Shown here: positions 36,283 through 45,533 of the stretch, one piece after another
Numbering within the stretch: the first letter of the stretch is position 1
Layout: every line of letters begins with the position of its first letter
Assembly: GCA_902538565.1 (NCBI GenBank)
Contig: CACBFQ010000001.1
Location: 324,001 to 388,000 of the forward strand
Direction: 5' to 3'
DNA: 64,000 nucleotides
Source: an uncultured Fidelibacterota bacterium
GTDB lineage: Bacteria; Fidelibacterota; Marinisomatia; Marinisomatales; Marinisomataceae
Made by a program: the position numbers and the translations under genes
Notes under the pieces: generated by a model
Told to the model about the DNA's origin: nothing
Seen by the model: the letters and a program-made list of their open reading frames with translations, nothing else
Database searches by the model: none

Positions 36283-36726
36283 ATGTATAACAAGTTATTG
36301 TTAACACTTTCAATATTCGTATTTATAGCATGTGGTGGTGCTCCACAAGAAGCACAAGTTGTAAATATTGGATCTTTAGGTTCTGAAATGAAATATGATG
36401 TTGAAGAATTCACAGTTAAAGCAGGTTCGAAGGTTAAAATTATTTTAAAAAATAATACTCCTTTAGAATTTATGGGTGAAATGCAACACAATATTGTCAT
36501 TTTCAAAGATGAATCTGCTGCTCCGGAAATCATCAAGCTAGCTGAAAGCTATTTTGGTGGTGATGCTCCGGACGATAATAGAATTCTCGCAAAATCGATT
36601 TTAATAGATAAGCAAGAAGAAACTACTATTGAATTTGACGCGCCTAAAAAGCCAGGTACATATTTGTACGTCTGTACATATATTGCCCATGCAGGTTCTA
36701 TGCGTGGTTATATGATCGTAGTGTAA
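36283..36726 (+). CDS. Azurin-like cupredoxin lipoprotein
   Basis: A 147-residue lipoprotein (lipobox FIACGG, cysteine at 17). The type 1 copper ligands match azurin spacing: H69 in EMQHNIVIF, and C131, H136 and M140 in VCTYIAHAGSMRG. It would be a one-electron carrier anchored in the periplasm. The ribosome site GAGGGG is strong. The FTR1 iron permease gene begins 93 bp downstream on the same strand, which suggests a role in iron oxidation for uptake, but it may instead serve respiration. Confidence 0.9.
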   Translation: MYNKLLLTLSIFVFIACGGAPQEAQVVNIGSLGSEMKYDVEEFTVKAGSKVKIILKNNTPLEFMGEMQHNIVIFKDESAAPEIIKLAESYFGGDAPDDNRILAKSILIDKQEETTIEFDAPKKPGTYLYVCTYIAHAGSMRGYMIVV

Positions 36727-36791
36727 TTCCTATGAAGAGCATTAACACGCTTGGATGAATTGATAAATCTGCATATATTACGATTCTAATA

Positions 36792-36808
36792 TTGAGATTA
36801 TATCTCAA
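36792..36808. promoter_or_regulatory. 17-bp palindrome before the FTR1 gene
   Basis: TTGAGAT and ATCTCAA are perfect inverted repeats with a TAT centre. It lies 11 bp upstream of the FTR1 start, just before the AAGGA ribosome site. A dimeric repressor could bind there, perhaps an iron-responsive one given the gene, or the RNA could fold and hide the ribosome site. Confidence 0.5.
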
Positions 36809-36819
36809 AAAAGGAAAAT

Positions 36820-37683
36820 ATGAGTGAATTTTTAATTATGTTTAGAGAAGTGCTTGAAGGAGTGCTTGTTGTAGGAATACTTTATACTTTCATCGTTAAA
36901 ACAGGTAGAGAGCACTTAAAGAAGAGTATAATTAATGGTGTTATTGCATCATTTGTTGCTACTGGAATCTTTGCTGTTATATTTCAAATTGCGTATGGAG
37001 GCTTTGAAGGAAAGCAGGCTGCTCTTTTTGAAGGGACAACCATGTTAATTGCTGCCTTTTTGCTTTCAACAATGATTATTTGGATGGGTAGAAATAAAAA
37101 TGTTGCTGCAAGTTTAGAAAAAGAAGCCTCAGATATAATTAAAAAAGATAAGAATATTTCTTTAGGTCTTTTTGCATTAACATTTTTTGCAATTTTCAGA
37201 GAAGGTGTTGAAGTGGTGCTTTTCATGTATGCTATTGTAATCCAATCAAATGGTCTTTCTATTGGCGGCTCAGTTTTAGGATCTATTGTTGCGCTAATGA
37301 TTGGTTACGCAATATTTGTACAAGGTAAAAGAGTTCCTTTAAAACAGTTCTTTAATGTGACATCTATATTACTCATTTTTGTGTGTGCAGGATTAGTTGC
37401 ATATGGCGTTCATGAATTCGAAGAAGCATTTTATACCAAAGATGAAATGAAGCAAATGGAAATATGGGATGTTAATGACAAAGGTCCCGTTTTTGGATTT
37501 AATATTGATAATAATGGAGCTCCAAAACCATTATTGAGCGATAAAGGTGCAATAGGACAGTTGTTCAAAGGCTTTTTCGGATACAATGGTAACCCAACTT
37601 CTTCAGAGCTAGTCAGTTGGCTACTTACTTTAACCCTTGTATCATTTCTTTGGAAAAGAGCATCTAATCCTAACAAGACATAA
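36820..37683 (+). CDS. FTR1-family iron permease
   Basis: A 287-residue protein with about seven membrane helices. The two iron-binding motifs of the family are FREVLEG near residue 8 (a variant of REGxE) and FREGVEVVLF near residue 127. The C-terminal loop between the last helices is longer than in EfeU. FTR1 proteins take up iron together with an oxidase or cupredoxin (Fet3 in yeast, EfeO or P19-type in bacteria), and here an azurin-like gene precedes it. It ends next to the convergent NUDIX gene. Confidence 0.9.
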   Translation: MSEFLIMFREVLEGVLVVGILYTFIVKTGREHLKKSIINGVIASFVATGIFAVIFQIAYGGFEGKQAALFEGTTMLIAAFLLSTMIIWMGRNKNVAASLEKEASDIIKKDKNISLGLFALTFFAIFREGVEVVLFMYAIVIQSNGLSIGGSVLGSIVALMIGYAIFVQGKRVPLKQFFNVTSILLIFVCAGLVAYGVHEFEEAFYTKDEMKQMEIWDVNDKGPVFGFNIDNNGAPKPLLSDKGAIGQLFKGFFGYNGNPTSSELVSWLLTLTLVSFLWKRASNPNKT

Positions 37684-38319
37684 TTAAGATTCATTAATGA
37701 TATCTTTAAGCTCTGTAATTATCATTGCAGTTGCCCCCCAACAAATACATTCATTGAAATGATAGGCGGGAACATTGATTTTAAAACCTGACTTATTGAT
37801 TGGAGTGTTTAATACTAAATTATTATCAATTAATTCATCTAGACTAATCTTATAAACCTGATCAACTTCGCTATCATTAATTTTAATTTGAGGCTGAGTC
37901 TCTGAATACCATAAAAAAACATGGATATTAAAATACGATACTGGTGTATAAAGGCTAGAAAGTTGTCCAAGGCTTTTTAAGTTTGAAGAATCAACCCCAA
38001 TTTCTTCTTTTGTCTCTCTAAGTGAAGCATTTTGTGCAGTTTCATTTTTATCAATAGCTCCCCCAGGTAAAGATACTTGGCCTTTATGATGCTCAACATT
38101 ATCAGTTCTTTTTGTTAGCAAAAAAAATAATTGATTATTTTCTTCAAATAAAATGATGCTTACGCTAGCCTGCTTAGCATCTTTTGGAGGAATGAATGCT
38201 TTTTCTGTAATACTATTTATTGGAATTACAGCCATTTTTTTATGACTCTTCCATCCAGGTAATTGAGAATTAATGCCAACTCTTTCCTTTATTAATGCAA
38301 TTATTTTGTCTACTTTCAT
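37684..38319 (-). CDS. NUDIX hydrolase, CoA-pyrophosphatase-like
   Basis: A 211-residue NUDIX protein. The NUDIX box is complete: GGAIDKNETAQNASLRETKEEIGV, spanning about residues 86-109. KGQVSLPGG before it is the UPF0035 element of CoA pyrophosphatases (NudL-like). The ATG at 38319 is preferred to one at 38340 because the latter would run into the divergent HAD gene. The substrate (CoA or a related nucleotide) is inferred from the element. Confidence 0.85.
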   Translation of the reverse strand: MKVDKIIALIKERVGINSQLPGWKSHKKMAVIPINSITEKAFIPPKDAKQASVSIILFEENNQLFFLLTKRTDNVEHHKGQVSLPGGAIDKNETAQNASLRETKEEIGVDSSNLKSLGQLSSLYTPVSYFNIHVFLWYSETQPQIKINDSEVDQVYKISLDELIDNNLVLNTPINKSGFKINVPAYHFNECICWGATAMIITELKDIINES

Positions 38320-38323
38320 ATCC

Positions 38324-38968
38324 GTGAAATATAAGCACATAATTTGGGATTGGAATGGAACTTTGCTTAATGATTTAACCTTATGCGTTGATCTACTTAA
38401 TGTATCTTTAGAAAGAAGAAAGCTTCCCGAAATGACTGCAGAAAAATATAGAAAGAAATTTCTCTTCCCAATTAAAACTTTCTATGAGTCTATTGGATTT
38501 GATTTTTCAAAAGAAGATTTTACAATTGCTAACGACGAATTCCATCTAGGCTTTGAACAAAACTTTAAAAAACTAGCTTTACAACCTTATGCTCAAGATA
38601 CCATTGCACGTTTCCAGAAATTGCGAGTTACACAAAGCATATTATCTGCAACAGTTCAAAGCCGACTTGAAGAGCAAGTAGATTTTTTTGGTATTACACA
38701 TCTACTTGATAATGTTGTTGGCATAAGCAATACACCATCAGGCTATGGAAAAGAATTTGAAGGAAAGGAATTATTAAACAATACTGATATACCGCGTGAA
38801 CAAACAATTATTGTTGGTGATAGCATGCTAGATTTTACTGTGTCAACAGCACTTAGCATTGATTGTGCACTACTTTCCAATGGCCATAACAATTTAGAAA
38901 GACTTCAAGCCACAGGTTCAAAAACTTTTGCTAATATTCAATCGTTTTCAAATTGGATCTTAGATTGA
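38324..38968 (+). CDS. HAD-superfamily hydrolase, phosphoglycolate-phosphatase-like
   Basis: A 214-residue HAD protein. Motif I is IIWDWNGTLLND with the nucleophile aspartate in DWN, motif II is SILSATV, the lysine is within FEGKELL and motif IV is IVGDSMLDF. The best start is a GTG at 38324, just five bases before the conserved first strand; an ATG at 38273 would add a non-conserved stretch antisense to the NUDIX gene. That leaves only 4 bp between the two divergent starts. The substrate is unknown. Confidence 0.82.
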   Translation: MKYKHIIWDWNGTLLNDLTLCVDLLNVSLERRKLPEMTAEKYRKKFLFPIKTFYESIGFDFSKEDFTIANDEFHLGFEQNFKKLALQPYAQDTIARFQKLRVTQSILSATVQSRLEEQVDFFGITHLLDNVVGISNTPSGYGKEFEGKELLNNTDIPREQTIIVGDSMLDFTVSTALSIDCALLSNGHNNLERLQATGSKTFANIQSFSNWILD

Positions 38969-38969
38969 C

Positions 38970-39722
38970 TTAGGTTGTTATCCCACCATCAACTGTAAAA
39001 ATTGACCCTGTCACAAAATCTGATGCTTCAGATGCAAGATAAAGCGCCATTCCCGATATATCATCTGGAGATCCCATTTTACCCTGTGGAATTGATTTAA
39101 CAATTTTGTTATGTGTGTCTTCGTTCTCCCATAACGCTTTACTGAAATCAGTTTTAATGAGCCCAGGAGCTAATGTATTGACATTAATATTGTGTTCACC
39201 AAGCTCTTTAGCTAAGACTTTTGTAAGCATTACTACAGCAGCCTTACTTATGTTATAGACCCCTAAACCTTCGAGGGGTGTTTTAGCTGCTATGGAAGCT
39301 ACATTAATAATTTTACCAGAATTATTAGCAATCATCGTCTTACTACATGCTTTTACAAAATTAAAATAGCCTTTAACATTAACATCGAAAATTTTATCCC
39401 AATGAGAATCTTCAGAATTTAAAATCGGTCCATAGTAGGGATTTGCCGCCGCGTTATTTACTAAAATGTCGACTCCATTAAATTTTTCTAATGTATGATC
39501 TACAACGGATTGGATGGATTCTTTATTGCTTGTATTGCATTCAATAGGAATCAGAGTGAGTCTATTTGATACTGCTTCATCAACCGCAGAATCAAGATTT
39601 TCTTTTTTTCTGCTGCAAATCACAACATTTGCACCCGCTTGTGCAAGTTTCGTAGCAATAGCTTTACCTATTCCTTTTGATCCACCAGAAACTATTGCGG
39701 TTTTGTTGTTTAAATCGAGCAT
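38970..39722 (-). CDS. Short-chain dehydrogenase/reductase
   Basis: A 250-residue SDR. The cofactor site is SGGSKGIGKAIA, followed by NNAAANPYYG. The catalytic site has serine in NVASIAAKT and tyrosine/lysine in YNISK. The GFITGS-type end is DFVTGSIFTVDGG. The NNAAANPYYG segment resembles DHRS4-like carbonyl reductases. It starts immediately after the dienoyl-CoA-reductase-like gene on the same strand (no gap), so the pair probably acts in one pathway, likely fatty-acid or ketone metabolism. Confidence 0.85.
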   Translation of the reverse strand: MLDLNNKTAIVSGGSKGIGKAIATKLAQAGANVVICSRKKENLDSAVDEAVSNRLTLIPIECNTSNKESIQSVVDHTLEKFNGVDILVNNAAANPYYGPILNSEDSHWDKIFDVNVKGYFNFVKACSKTMIANNSGKIINVASIAAKTPLEGLGVYNISKAAVVMLTKVLAKELGEHNINVNTLAPGLIKTDFSKALWENEDTHNKIVKSIPQGKMGSPDDISGMALYLASEASDFVTGSIFTVDGGITT

Positions 39723-40571
39723 TTATTTTTTCTTTCTACTTTCAGCCATTGCTTTCCACATTGATTCAGGCAATTTAGTTAAATCGGAAAATTCTCCTGC
39801 TCCTGCTATCCATTCTCCGCCATCAATAGTAACAACTTCTCCATTAATGTATGCAGAACCATCGCTCATTAAATAAGATGCTAGATTTTCTAATTCATGT
39901 CTTTCCCCAAAACGTTTCATGGGAATTTTATTCTTCATATCATCTTCAAAATCATCAAATCCTGGGGGCATTAATCTTGACCATGCTCCTTTTGTAGGAA
40001 AAGGTCCCGGTGCTATGGCATTAAATCTAATATTATATTTACCCCACTCTACAGCTAATGATCTTGTCATTGCTAAAACACCAGCTTTTGCAGCTGCAGA
40101 CGGCACCACAAAGGGTGAGCCAGTCCAAGCATATGTGGTTACAATACTTAAAATATTACCTTTTTTATTTTTGATCATTTCTTTTCCAAGCACACTTGTG
40201 CAATTCCATGTGCCCATAAGCACAATGTCAATTACAGCTTTAAAAGCATTTTGACTAAGCATTTCAGTTGGAGAAATAAAATTACCAGCAGCATTATTCA
40301 ACAGTGCATCAACTGTTCCAAATTTATCTAATGCCTGTTTAGACATAGTTTCAACATCTTCAATTTTTCGAACATCACCAGGACAAGTTAACACATCGAT
40401 ATTTCTTTCTGAAAACTCGTGTGCTGCCTCTTCAAGCACTTCTTTTCTTCTTCCGCTAATGACCAAATTTGCTCCAAGTTCACCAAATCTTCTTGCCATA
40501 CTTTTGCCTAAACCAGAACCACCTCCGGTAACAACAATAGTTTTATTTTTTAATAAGTTATCTTTAAACAT
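39723..40571 (-). CDS. SDR, 2,4-dienoyl-CoA-reductase-like
   Basis: A 282-residue SDR close in pattern to mitochondrial DECR: TGGGSGLGKSMARRF, NNAAGNFISPTE, SPFVVPSAAAKAGV and GPFPTKGAWSRL. The usual YxxxK tyrosine is replaced by the SAAAK form seen in DECR-type enzymes, where the lysine remains. DECR removes a double bond from unsaturated fatty acyl-CoA during beta-oxidation with NADPH. A GGGGAG ribosome site precedes the ATG. It is followed without gap by a second SDR. Confidence 0.84.
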   Translation of the reverse strand: MFKDNLLKNKTIVVTGGGSGLGKSMARRFGELGANLVISGRRKEVLEEAAHEFSERNIDVLTCPGDVRKIEDVETMSKQALDKFGTVDALLNNAAGNFISPTEMLSQNAFKAVIDIVLMGTWNCTSVLGKEMIKNKKGNILSIVTTYAWTGSPFVVPSAAAKAGVLAMTRSLAVEWGKYNIRFNAIAPGPFPTKGAWSRLMPPGFDDFEDDMKNKIPMKRFGERHELENLASYLMSDGSAYINGEVVTIDGGEWIAGAGEFSDLTKLPESMWKAMAESRKKK

Positions 40572-40589
40572 ATTGTATTCTCCCCTTTG

Positions 40590-40901
40590 TCACTTTAATG
40601 CGTCTAAATTATTTTTTATTGTCTCAGTTTTTTCTTTGAGGGGATCTAATACAGAATCCTCAATTACATCACCTATTTTTTCTTCACTACTTTCAAGCTG
40701 TGTTTTGATTTCATCCATGTTTGGTAAAGGTTGATTTGTGAATAGTAAATAAGCACAGTATAGAATAAATAGCGTAATCCCAAGTGTAACAATCTTAAAT
40801 AGTTTTTTAATTACACTAAATGTTATCATTGTAATTAAAACTATTGCTACAGCAAGATAAGCAGGATTATCCGAAATACTATTTAACAGATTTTCTAACA
40901 T
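40590..40901 (-). CDS. Small membrane protein, unknown function
   Basis: A 103-residue protein with two hydrophobic helices (about 13-31 and 36-54) and a C-terminal hydrophilic helix of about 45 residues rich in Glu/Lys that may form a coiled coil. I do not recognise a family. It lies 18 bp upstream of the dienoyl-CoA-reductase-like gene on the same strand and starts 37 bp from the divergent lptD. Confidence 0.6.
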   Translation of the reverse strand: MLENLLNSISDNPAYLAVAIVLITMITFSVIKKLFKIVTLGITLFILYCAYLLFTNQPLPNMDEIKTQLESSEEKIGDVIEDSVLDPLKEKTETIKNNLDALK

Positions 40902-40938
40902 TATATCAATTTATACATTACATTTCTACTTTACAAAG

Positions 40939-43900
40939 ATGAAACATAAATCAACAAAAAACGTTAATAATAATGTGATTAAAAAAGTATGTGTTTTATT
41001 CTTTTTGTTAAATCTTGTTTTTACTCAAGATAAAATTGAGCTAAAACAAGCTGATTCTTTATCATCCATTCAAACTAATAATGAGACCCTTACTTCATTA
41101 AAGGGTAACATTATTTTCAAAAAAGGGGATCAACTACTTTTTGGTGACAGAGCTACACAATCAAGTGATAATGCTATAATAAAACTTTATGATAACGTGA
41201 AAATTGAAGATGGAAATAAAACAATATTTTGCGATTCTTTGTTCTTTGATACTGAAGAAGATAAAATAGAACTACTTGGACGAGTCAGTATAAATAACGG
41301 CAATCAAATAATTACTTCTACCAAAGGAAGGTTGGATAATAAAAATGAAAAAATTACACTCTTAAGTAATTCCACTGTTGAGGATTATAACCAAAAAGTT
41401 GAGGGTGATTTAATTGAAATTATTTTTGACAAAAGTGAAATTATATCATTAAAAGTTTTAGAAAATGGTTCCATTTTTTCTAAAAACTTTGGGTATGAAA
41501 AAGATAATACTAACCAAAATCAATCTATTGAAAATCAAGATATTCTTACTGGTAATATTATTAGTATGAGTATGAAAGATAATCAAGTTGATGAAATTGA
41601 GCTTAAAGGAATGGCTTCCAGCTTTATACACCTATATGAAGATTCACTTTATCAAGGTACAAATGAAATTTCGGGCGATAAAATTGTCTTACAATTAAAA
41701 AATAATAATGCGACTGAATTAGTATCTAATGGAGGTGTAATAGGTAAATTTATTCCTTCTTCTTCAAATTCATCAGGTCAAGAAAAAGTAGATTATCGTG
41801 GAGATAGAGTAGAATTTGATACTAATTCAAGATCCTCGAAAATGTATGGGAATGCTAATATCGTTCAAATTGGAATGGATTTGACAGCTGCTCAAATAAA
41901 TCTTGACTGGAAAAGCAATATCCTAGAAGCATTTAGCACCAATGCTTTTAATGAAGATGAAAATTTAGAACCTACTTTAATTGAAAATGGTCGCGAACCA
42001 GTTTCAGGAAAATCTATGGTTTACAATATTAAAAATAGAAAAGGAAAAGTAATTGCTGGGAAAACTAAAGTGCAAAATAATACTTATATCGGCACACAAA
42101 TTACTACTGTTTCTGATAGCACTTTTTACATCGATGATTGCATTTTTACATCCTGTGATCCATCAAAATTTTATATTGGGAGTAAACAGGCAAAAATTAT
42201 TTATGGAGATAAAATTATATTAAAGCCATTAAACATTGTTGTTGGGGGTGTACCAATTTTTGGTATACCAAAAGCTATCTTTCCCCATTCCAATGAAGAA
42301 AGGAGATCTGGTTGGATTATGCCATCTTTTGGTTCATCAGATAATCGAGGGAACTACTTAGATGGACTTGGATATTATTTTGCTCCAAATGATTATTTTG
42401 GTTCTGAAAATTCAATTATTTTCGCTGATAGACAGGGCTTAATTCTTAAATCAAAAAACCAATACAAAAATCGTTACAAATTTAGTGGTGGATTCAACTT
42501 TGAAATTCGTAAACATTTAAGCTCGACTGAACAGGATATTGCAAAACTAAATGAAAACAACAAGACAGATTTTTCTTTGAATTTGAATCACAATCAAATT
42601 CTTCGTAACGACCAGACACTAAGATCGAATGTAAGCTATTACAGTAATGGTGAATACAATCGTGAGACAAGTATTGATCCAATCAAAAGATTAAATCAGC
42701 AAGCAATTTCTAATGCTACTTATTCAAAAAGATGGAAAGATAAAAATCTCTCAATGAGTGTCAATGTATCCAATAAACAAGATTTAATGTCCAAAAATAA
42801 GGTTAATAGCTCGTCTTCTTTTTATCAAAATCCTTCTAGTCTTTCTTCTACTATCACAGAGAACACAAGTACGCTCCCTTCGTTAAATTTTCGAGTTGGA
42901 AGAAGAAACTTATTTGATAACGCAAATGAGTCTTTTTTGAATAACATTCAATGGGATTTTAATTCAAGAATTTTAAATAATTCTAAAAACTATTATCGCT
43001 CTCAGGAGTTGATAGACGAAGATGGAATGAGCAGCTTTCAATGGGAGCAGGATGAGGACGGAAATGCTATTGCTTTTAATCAAAGTGATATGATGTTAAA
43101 AAATAAATTTAGCATTAATGCTCCATTTACTGCTTTTAAGTATGTTGCAATTAACCCAAATATTAATATTAGTTCTGACTTTGTAAATAGATTTCAAGAA
43201 GCGTCTATTAATGAAGAAAATGAAGTAGAATTGAATACAGTTGATCGCTTTAAAAATAGGACTACCTCAAATTTGGCTTTATCAATATCTACCAAAGTGT
43301 ACGGCATTCTACCATTTAAAGTTGGTAATTTTCAAGCTATAAGACATGTAATGACACCAAGAATTGGATTTTCATATTCTCCAAACTATCTCAAAAATGA
43401 TAATTATTTTCAGGAATTTAATGATGAATACTATGATTATTTTTCTGGAACCCTTATCGGATCTACTCCAAGAACAAGTAGTAAAAAAATTAACTTTTCT
43501 CTAGGAAACGTATTTCAAGCAAAAAGCAGTATAAATAATGAAGAAGAAAAAATAGATCTTTTTTCTTTACGTATGAATACTGGGTATGATCTAAACAAAG
43601 AAGAATTCAAATTATCTACTTTAAATTCTTCTTTAAGAAGCAGATTGAAAAATGGAACAAATATTGATATGAATTTTACTCATGATTTTTACGAGTTTGA
43701 CAAAGAAGAAAACGTAAGGATAAACGAACTACGGTCAGTTCCTAGGCTCACTGGTATCAGACTTTCAACAAATTTTAAACTAAAGGGTAAAAAATATGAT
43801 ATTCAAAATGATAATGAATTATCAGAAGAAACAAAAAATTTCCTAAATGATTTTTCCTCAAATGTGTGGCAAAGCAGAATAGGGGTAAGTTATACATTAA

Positions 43901-44199
43901 ACAAAATTAATCCGGAAAATAAAATTGAGAATTTTTGGCTGAATTCTAATACAAGTATAAATGTCACAAACAATTGGAAGTTAAATTATAATGCTAGATT
44001 TAATCTTATAGATAATAATATAGTTCGACACAATTTGACACTTTATCGAGAAATTGATTGTTGGGAATTATTTGTTGATTGGACCCCTAATGGATATGCT
44101 AGAGGATTATATTTTAGATTAAACTTAAAATCAGATATGCTTCAAGATCTAAAAGTTGAACAAAAAACAGGAATCTATACTACTAGACCAAGTTTTTAG
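40939..44199 (+). CDS. lptD: LptD-type LPS-assembly outer-membrane protein (OstA family)
   Basis: A 1086-residue exported protein. After the signal peptide (VLFFLLNLVFTQ) the first 330 residues form an OstA/LptA-like beta-taco, with GNIIFKKGDQLLFGDRATQS, CDSLFFDTEEDKIELLGRV and similar repeats. The landmark IFGIPKAIFPHSNEERRSGWIMPSFG (near 435-460) marks the entry to the C-terminal barrel, which ends LKSDMLQDLKVEQKTGIYTT. It inserts LPS into the outer leaflet. It is longer than E. coli LptD (784). It shows the organism makes an LPS-type outer membrane. Confidence 0.9.
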   Translation: MKHKSTKNVNNNVIKKVCVLFFLLNLVFTQDKIELKQADSLSSIQTNNETLTSLKGNIIFKKGDQLLFGDRATQSSDNAIIKLYDNVKIEDGNKTIFCDSLFFDTEEDKIELLGRVSINNGNQIITSTKGRLDNKNEKITLLSNSTVEDYNQKVEGDLIEIIFDKSEIISLKVLENGSIFSKNFGYEKDNTNQNQSIENQDILTGNIISMSMKDNQVDEIELKGMASSFIHLYEDSLYQGTNEISGDKIVLQLKNNNATELVSNGGVIGKFIPSSSNSSGQEKVDYRGDRVEFDTNSRSSKMYGNANIVQIGMDLTAAQINLDWKSNILEAFSTNAFNEDENLEPTLIENGREPVSGKSMVYNIKNRKGKVIAGKTKVQNNTYIGTQITTVSDSTFYIDDCIFTSCDPSKFYIGSKQAKIIYGDKIILKPLNIVVGGVPIFGIPKAIFPHSNEERRSGWIMPSFGSSDNRGNYLDGLGYYFAPNDYFGSENSIIFADRQGLILKSKNQYKNRYKFSGGFNFEIRKHLSSTEQDIAKLNENNKTDFSLNLNHNQILRNDQTLRSNVSYYSNGEYNRETSIDPIKRLNQQAISNATYSKRWKDKNLSMSVNVSNKQDLMSKNKVNSSSSFYQNPSSLSSTITENTSTLPSLNFRVGRRNLFDNANESFLNNIQWDFNSRILNNSKNYYRSQELIDEDGMSSFQWEQDEDGNAIAFNQSDMMLKNKFSINAPFTAFKYVAINPNINISSDFVNRFQEASINEENEVELNTVDRFKNRTTSNLALSISTKVYGILPFKVGNFQAIRHVMTPRIGFSYSPNYLKNDNYFQEFNDEYYDYFSGTLIGSTPRTSSKKINFSLGNVFQAKSSINNEEEKIDLFSLRMNTGYDLNKEEFKLSTLNSSLRSRLKNGTNIDMNFTHDFYEFDKEENVRINELRSVPRLTGIRLSTNFKLKGKKYDIQNDNELSEETKNFLNDFSSNVWQSRIGVSYTLNKINPENKIENFWLNSNTSINVTNNWKLNYNARFNLIDNNIVRHNLTLYREIDCWELFVDWTPNGYARGLYFRLNLKSDMLQDLKVEQKTGIYTTRPSF

Positions 44200-44234
44200 G
44201 TGTTATTACTTAAAAAAATTATTAAAGTTGTTTT

Positions 44235-45458
44235 GTGAAATCAAAATTCCAGAAAATCAAAGGAACTTATGATATACTTCCGCCGGAAAGTAAAAAATGG
44301 AATACAGCTATTTCAATTCTTCAATCATTAAGCGAACAATTTGGATATAAAGAAATCAAAACACCAATAATTGAAAATATTGATTTATTTAAACAAAATA
44401 TTGGATATGAAACTGATGTTTCTAAGGAAATGTTTTCTTGGGAAGATTCTTCTGGCAATCAACTAGTTTTAAAGCCTGAAATGACCGCGCCTGTTGTTAG
44501 AGCGTACATCGAATCAGGATTTTTTAGAAGCAAACCATTGTGCAAACTATTTTATATTGATGCCTTATTTCGTAGAGAAAAACCACAAAAAGGAAGACAG
44601 AGACAATTTCATCAGTTTGGGATAGAAGCACTTGGATCTTCTGAAGTCGAACAAGATGCTGAGGTTATTCTTTTAGCAACAAAGATATTATGTCATTTAG
44701 GCATTACAAATACAACTCTTCAAATAAATGATATTGGTAATTATGAAACTAGAAAAAAATATCAGGAAAAATTGAATGGATACTTTTCAAATTATAAATC
44801 TAATCTATCAAAATTATCTCAAAATAGATTAGGAAATAACTCTTTACGCATTCTTGACAGTAAAGAAGAGGAAGACATCGAAATCATTAAAAATGCTCCA
44901 TTGATTAAAGAATTTTTAACAAAGGATGAATTAAATAACTATTCATCACTTTTATCTCACTTAGATGCATTAGGAATACTTTACAAAGAAAATGGTCATT
45001 TAGTCAGAGGGCTTGACTACTACAATGGAACTACGTTCGAAATTTCAAATATGTCATCAAAATCACAAAATGCGTTACTTGGTGGCGGAAGATATGACAA
45101 TTTGGTTGAAAGTATGGGTGGTCCATCTACACCTGCTGTTGGGTTTGCTGCAGGTATTGAAAGACTTTTAATTGAATCATTAATGGATGATAAAAATGAA
45201 ACAATAGATTTTTTCATTGGTTTGGGATCTCATGCTGAAAACGCTATTAAGATAGCAAATCAATTAATTGATGAAGGTTATTCTATTTATATTGATACTT
45301 TAAAAAAATCTGAAAAGAATCAGTTTAAAAATGCAATTAAAATGAATTCAAGTTTCTTCTTAAGATGTGATGAATCAATTAAGCTGAAAAACTTGACTTC
45401 AAAAGAAGAATTAGTTGTAAATAATATTTCGGAGCTCAAAAAATTTATTAAATTGTAA
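44235..45458 (+). CDS. hisS: Histidyl-tRNA synthetase
   Basis: A 407-residue class II synthetase. Motif 1 lies in KIKGTYDILPPES and EIKTPIIEN, motif 2 in LFRREKPQKGRQRQFHQFG and motif 3 in LLGGGRYDNLVESMGG with GFAAGIERL. The histidine-binding LVRGLDYYNGTTFEI segment is present. The C-terminal anticodon domain is shorter than usual. The start is GTG at 44235, without a clear ribosome site. It lies 35 bp after lptD. Confidence 0.95.
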   Translation: MKSKFQKIKGTYDILPPESKKWNTAISILQSLSEQFGYKEIKTPIIENIDLFKQNIGYETDVSKEMFSWEDSSGNQLVLKPEMTAPVVRAYIESGFFRSKPLCKLFYIDALFRREKPQKGRQRQFHQFGIEALGSSEVEQDAEVILLATKILCHLGITNTTLQINDIGNYETRKKYQEKLNGYFSNYKSNLSKLSQNRLGNNSLRILDSKEEEDIEIIKNAPLIKEFLTKDELNNYSSLLSHLDALGILYKENGHLVRGLDYYNGTTFEISNMSSKSQNALLGGGRYDNLVESMGGPSTPAVGFAAGIERLLIESLMDDKNETIDFFIGLGSHAENAIKIANQLIDEGYSIYIDTLKKSEKNQFKNAIKMNSSFFLRCDESIKLKNLTSKEELVVNNISELKKFIKL

Positions 45459-45533
45459 CCCAATAATTTATATTTATATATAAATATAAATTTTTGACAA
45501 ATACTCTTCGATTTATGTAAGTTGCCAACCAAT

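Noticed and set aside
38273-38323. Start of the HAD gene at ATG 38273
   Set aside because: The extra 17 residues are not HAD-like and lie antisense to the conserved start of the NUDIX gene.
45494-45520. TTGACA as a promoter for topA
   Set aside because: No -10 hexamer occurs at 16-18 bp; TATGTA is only 14 bp away, so the promoter cannot be supported.
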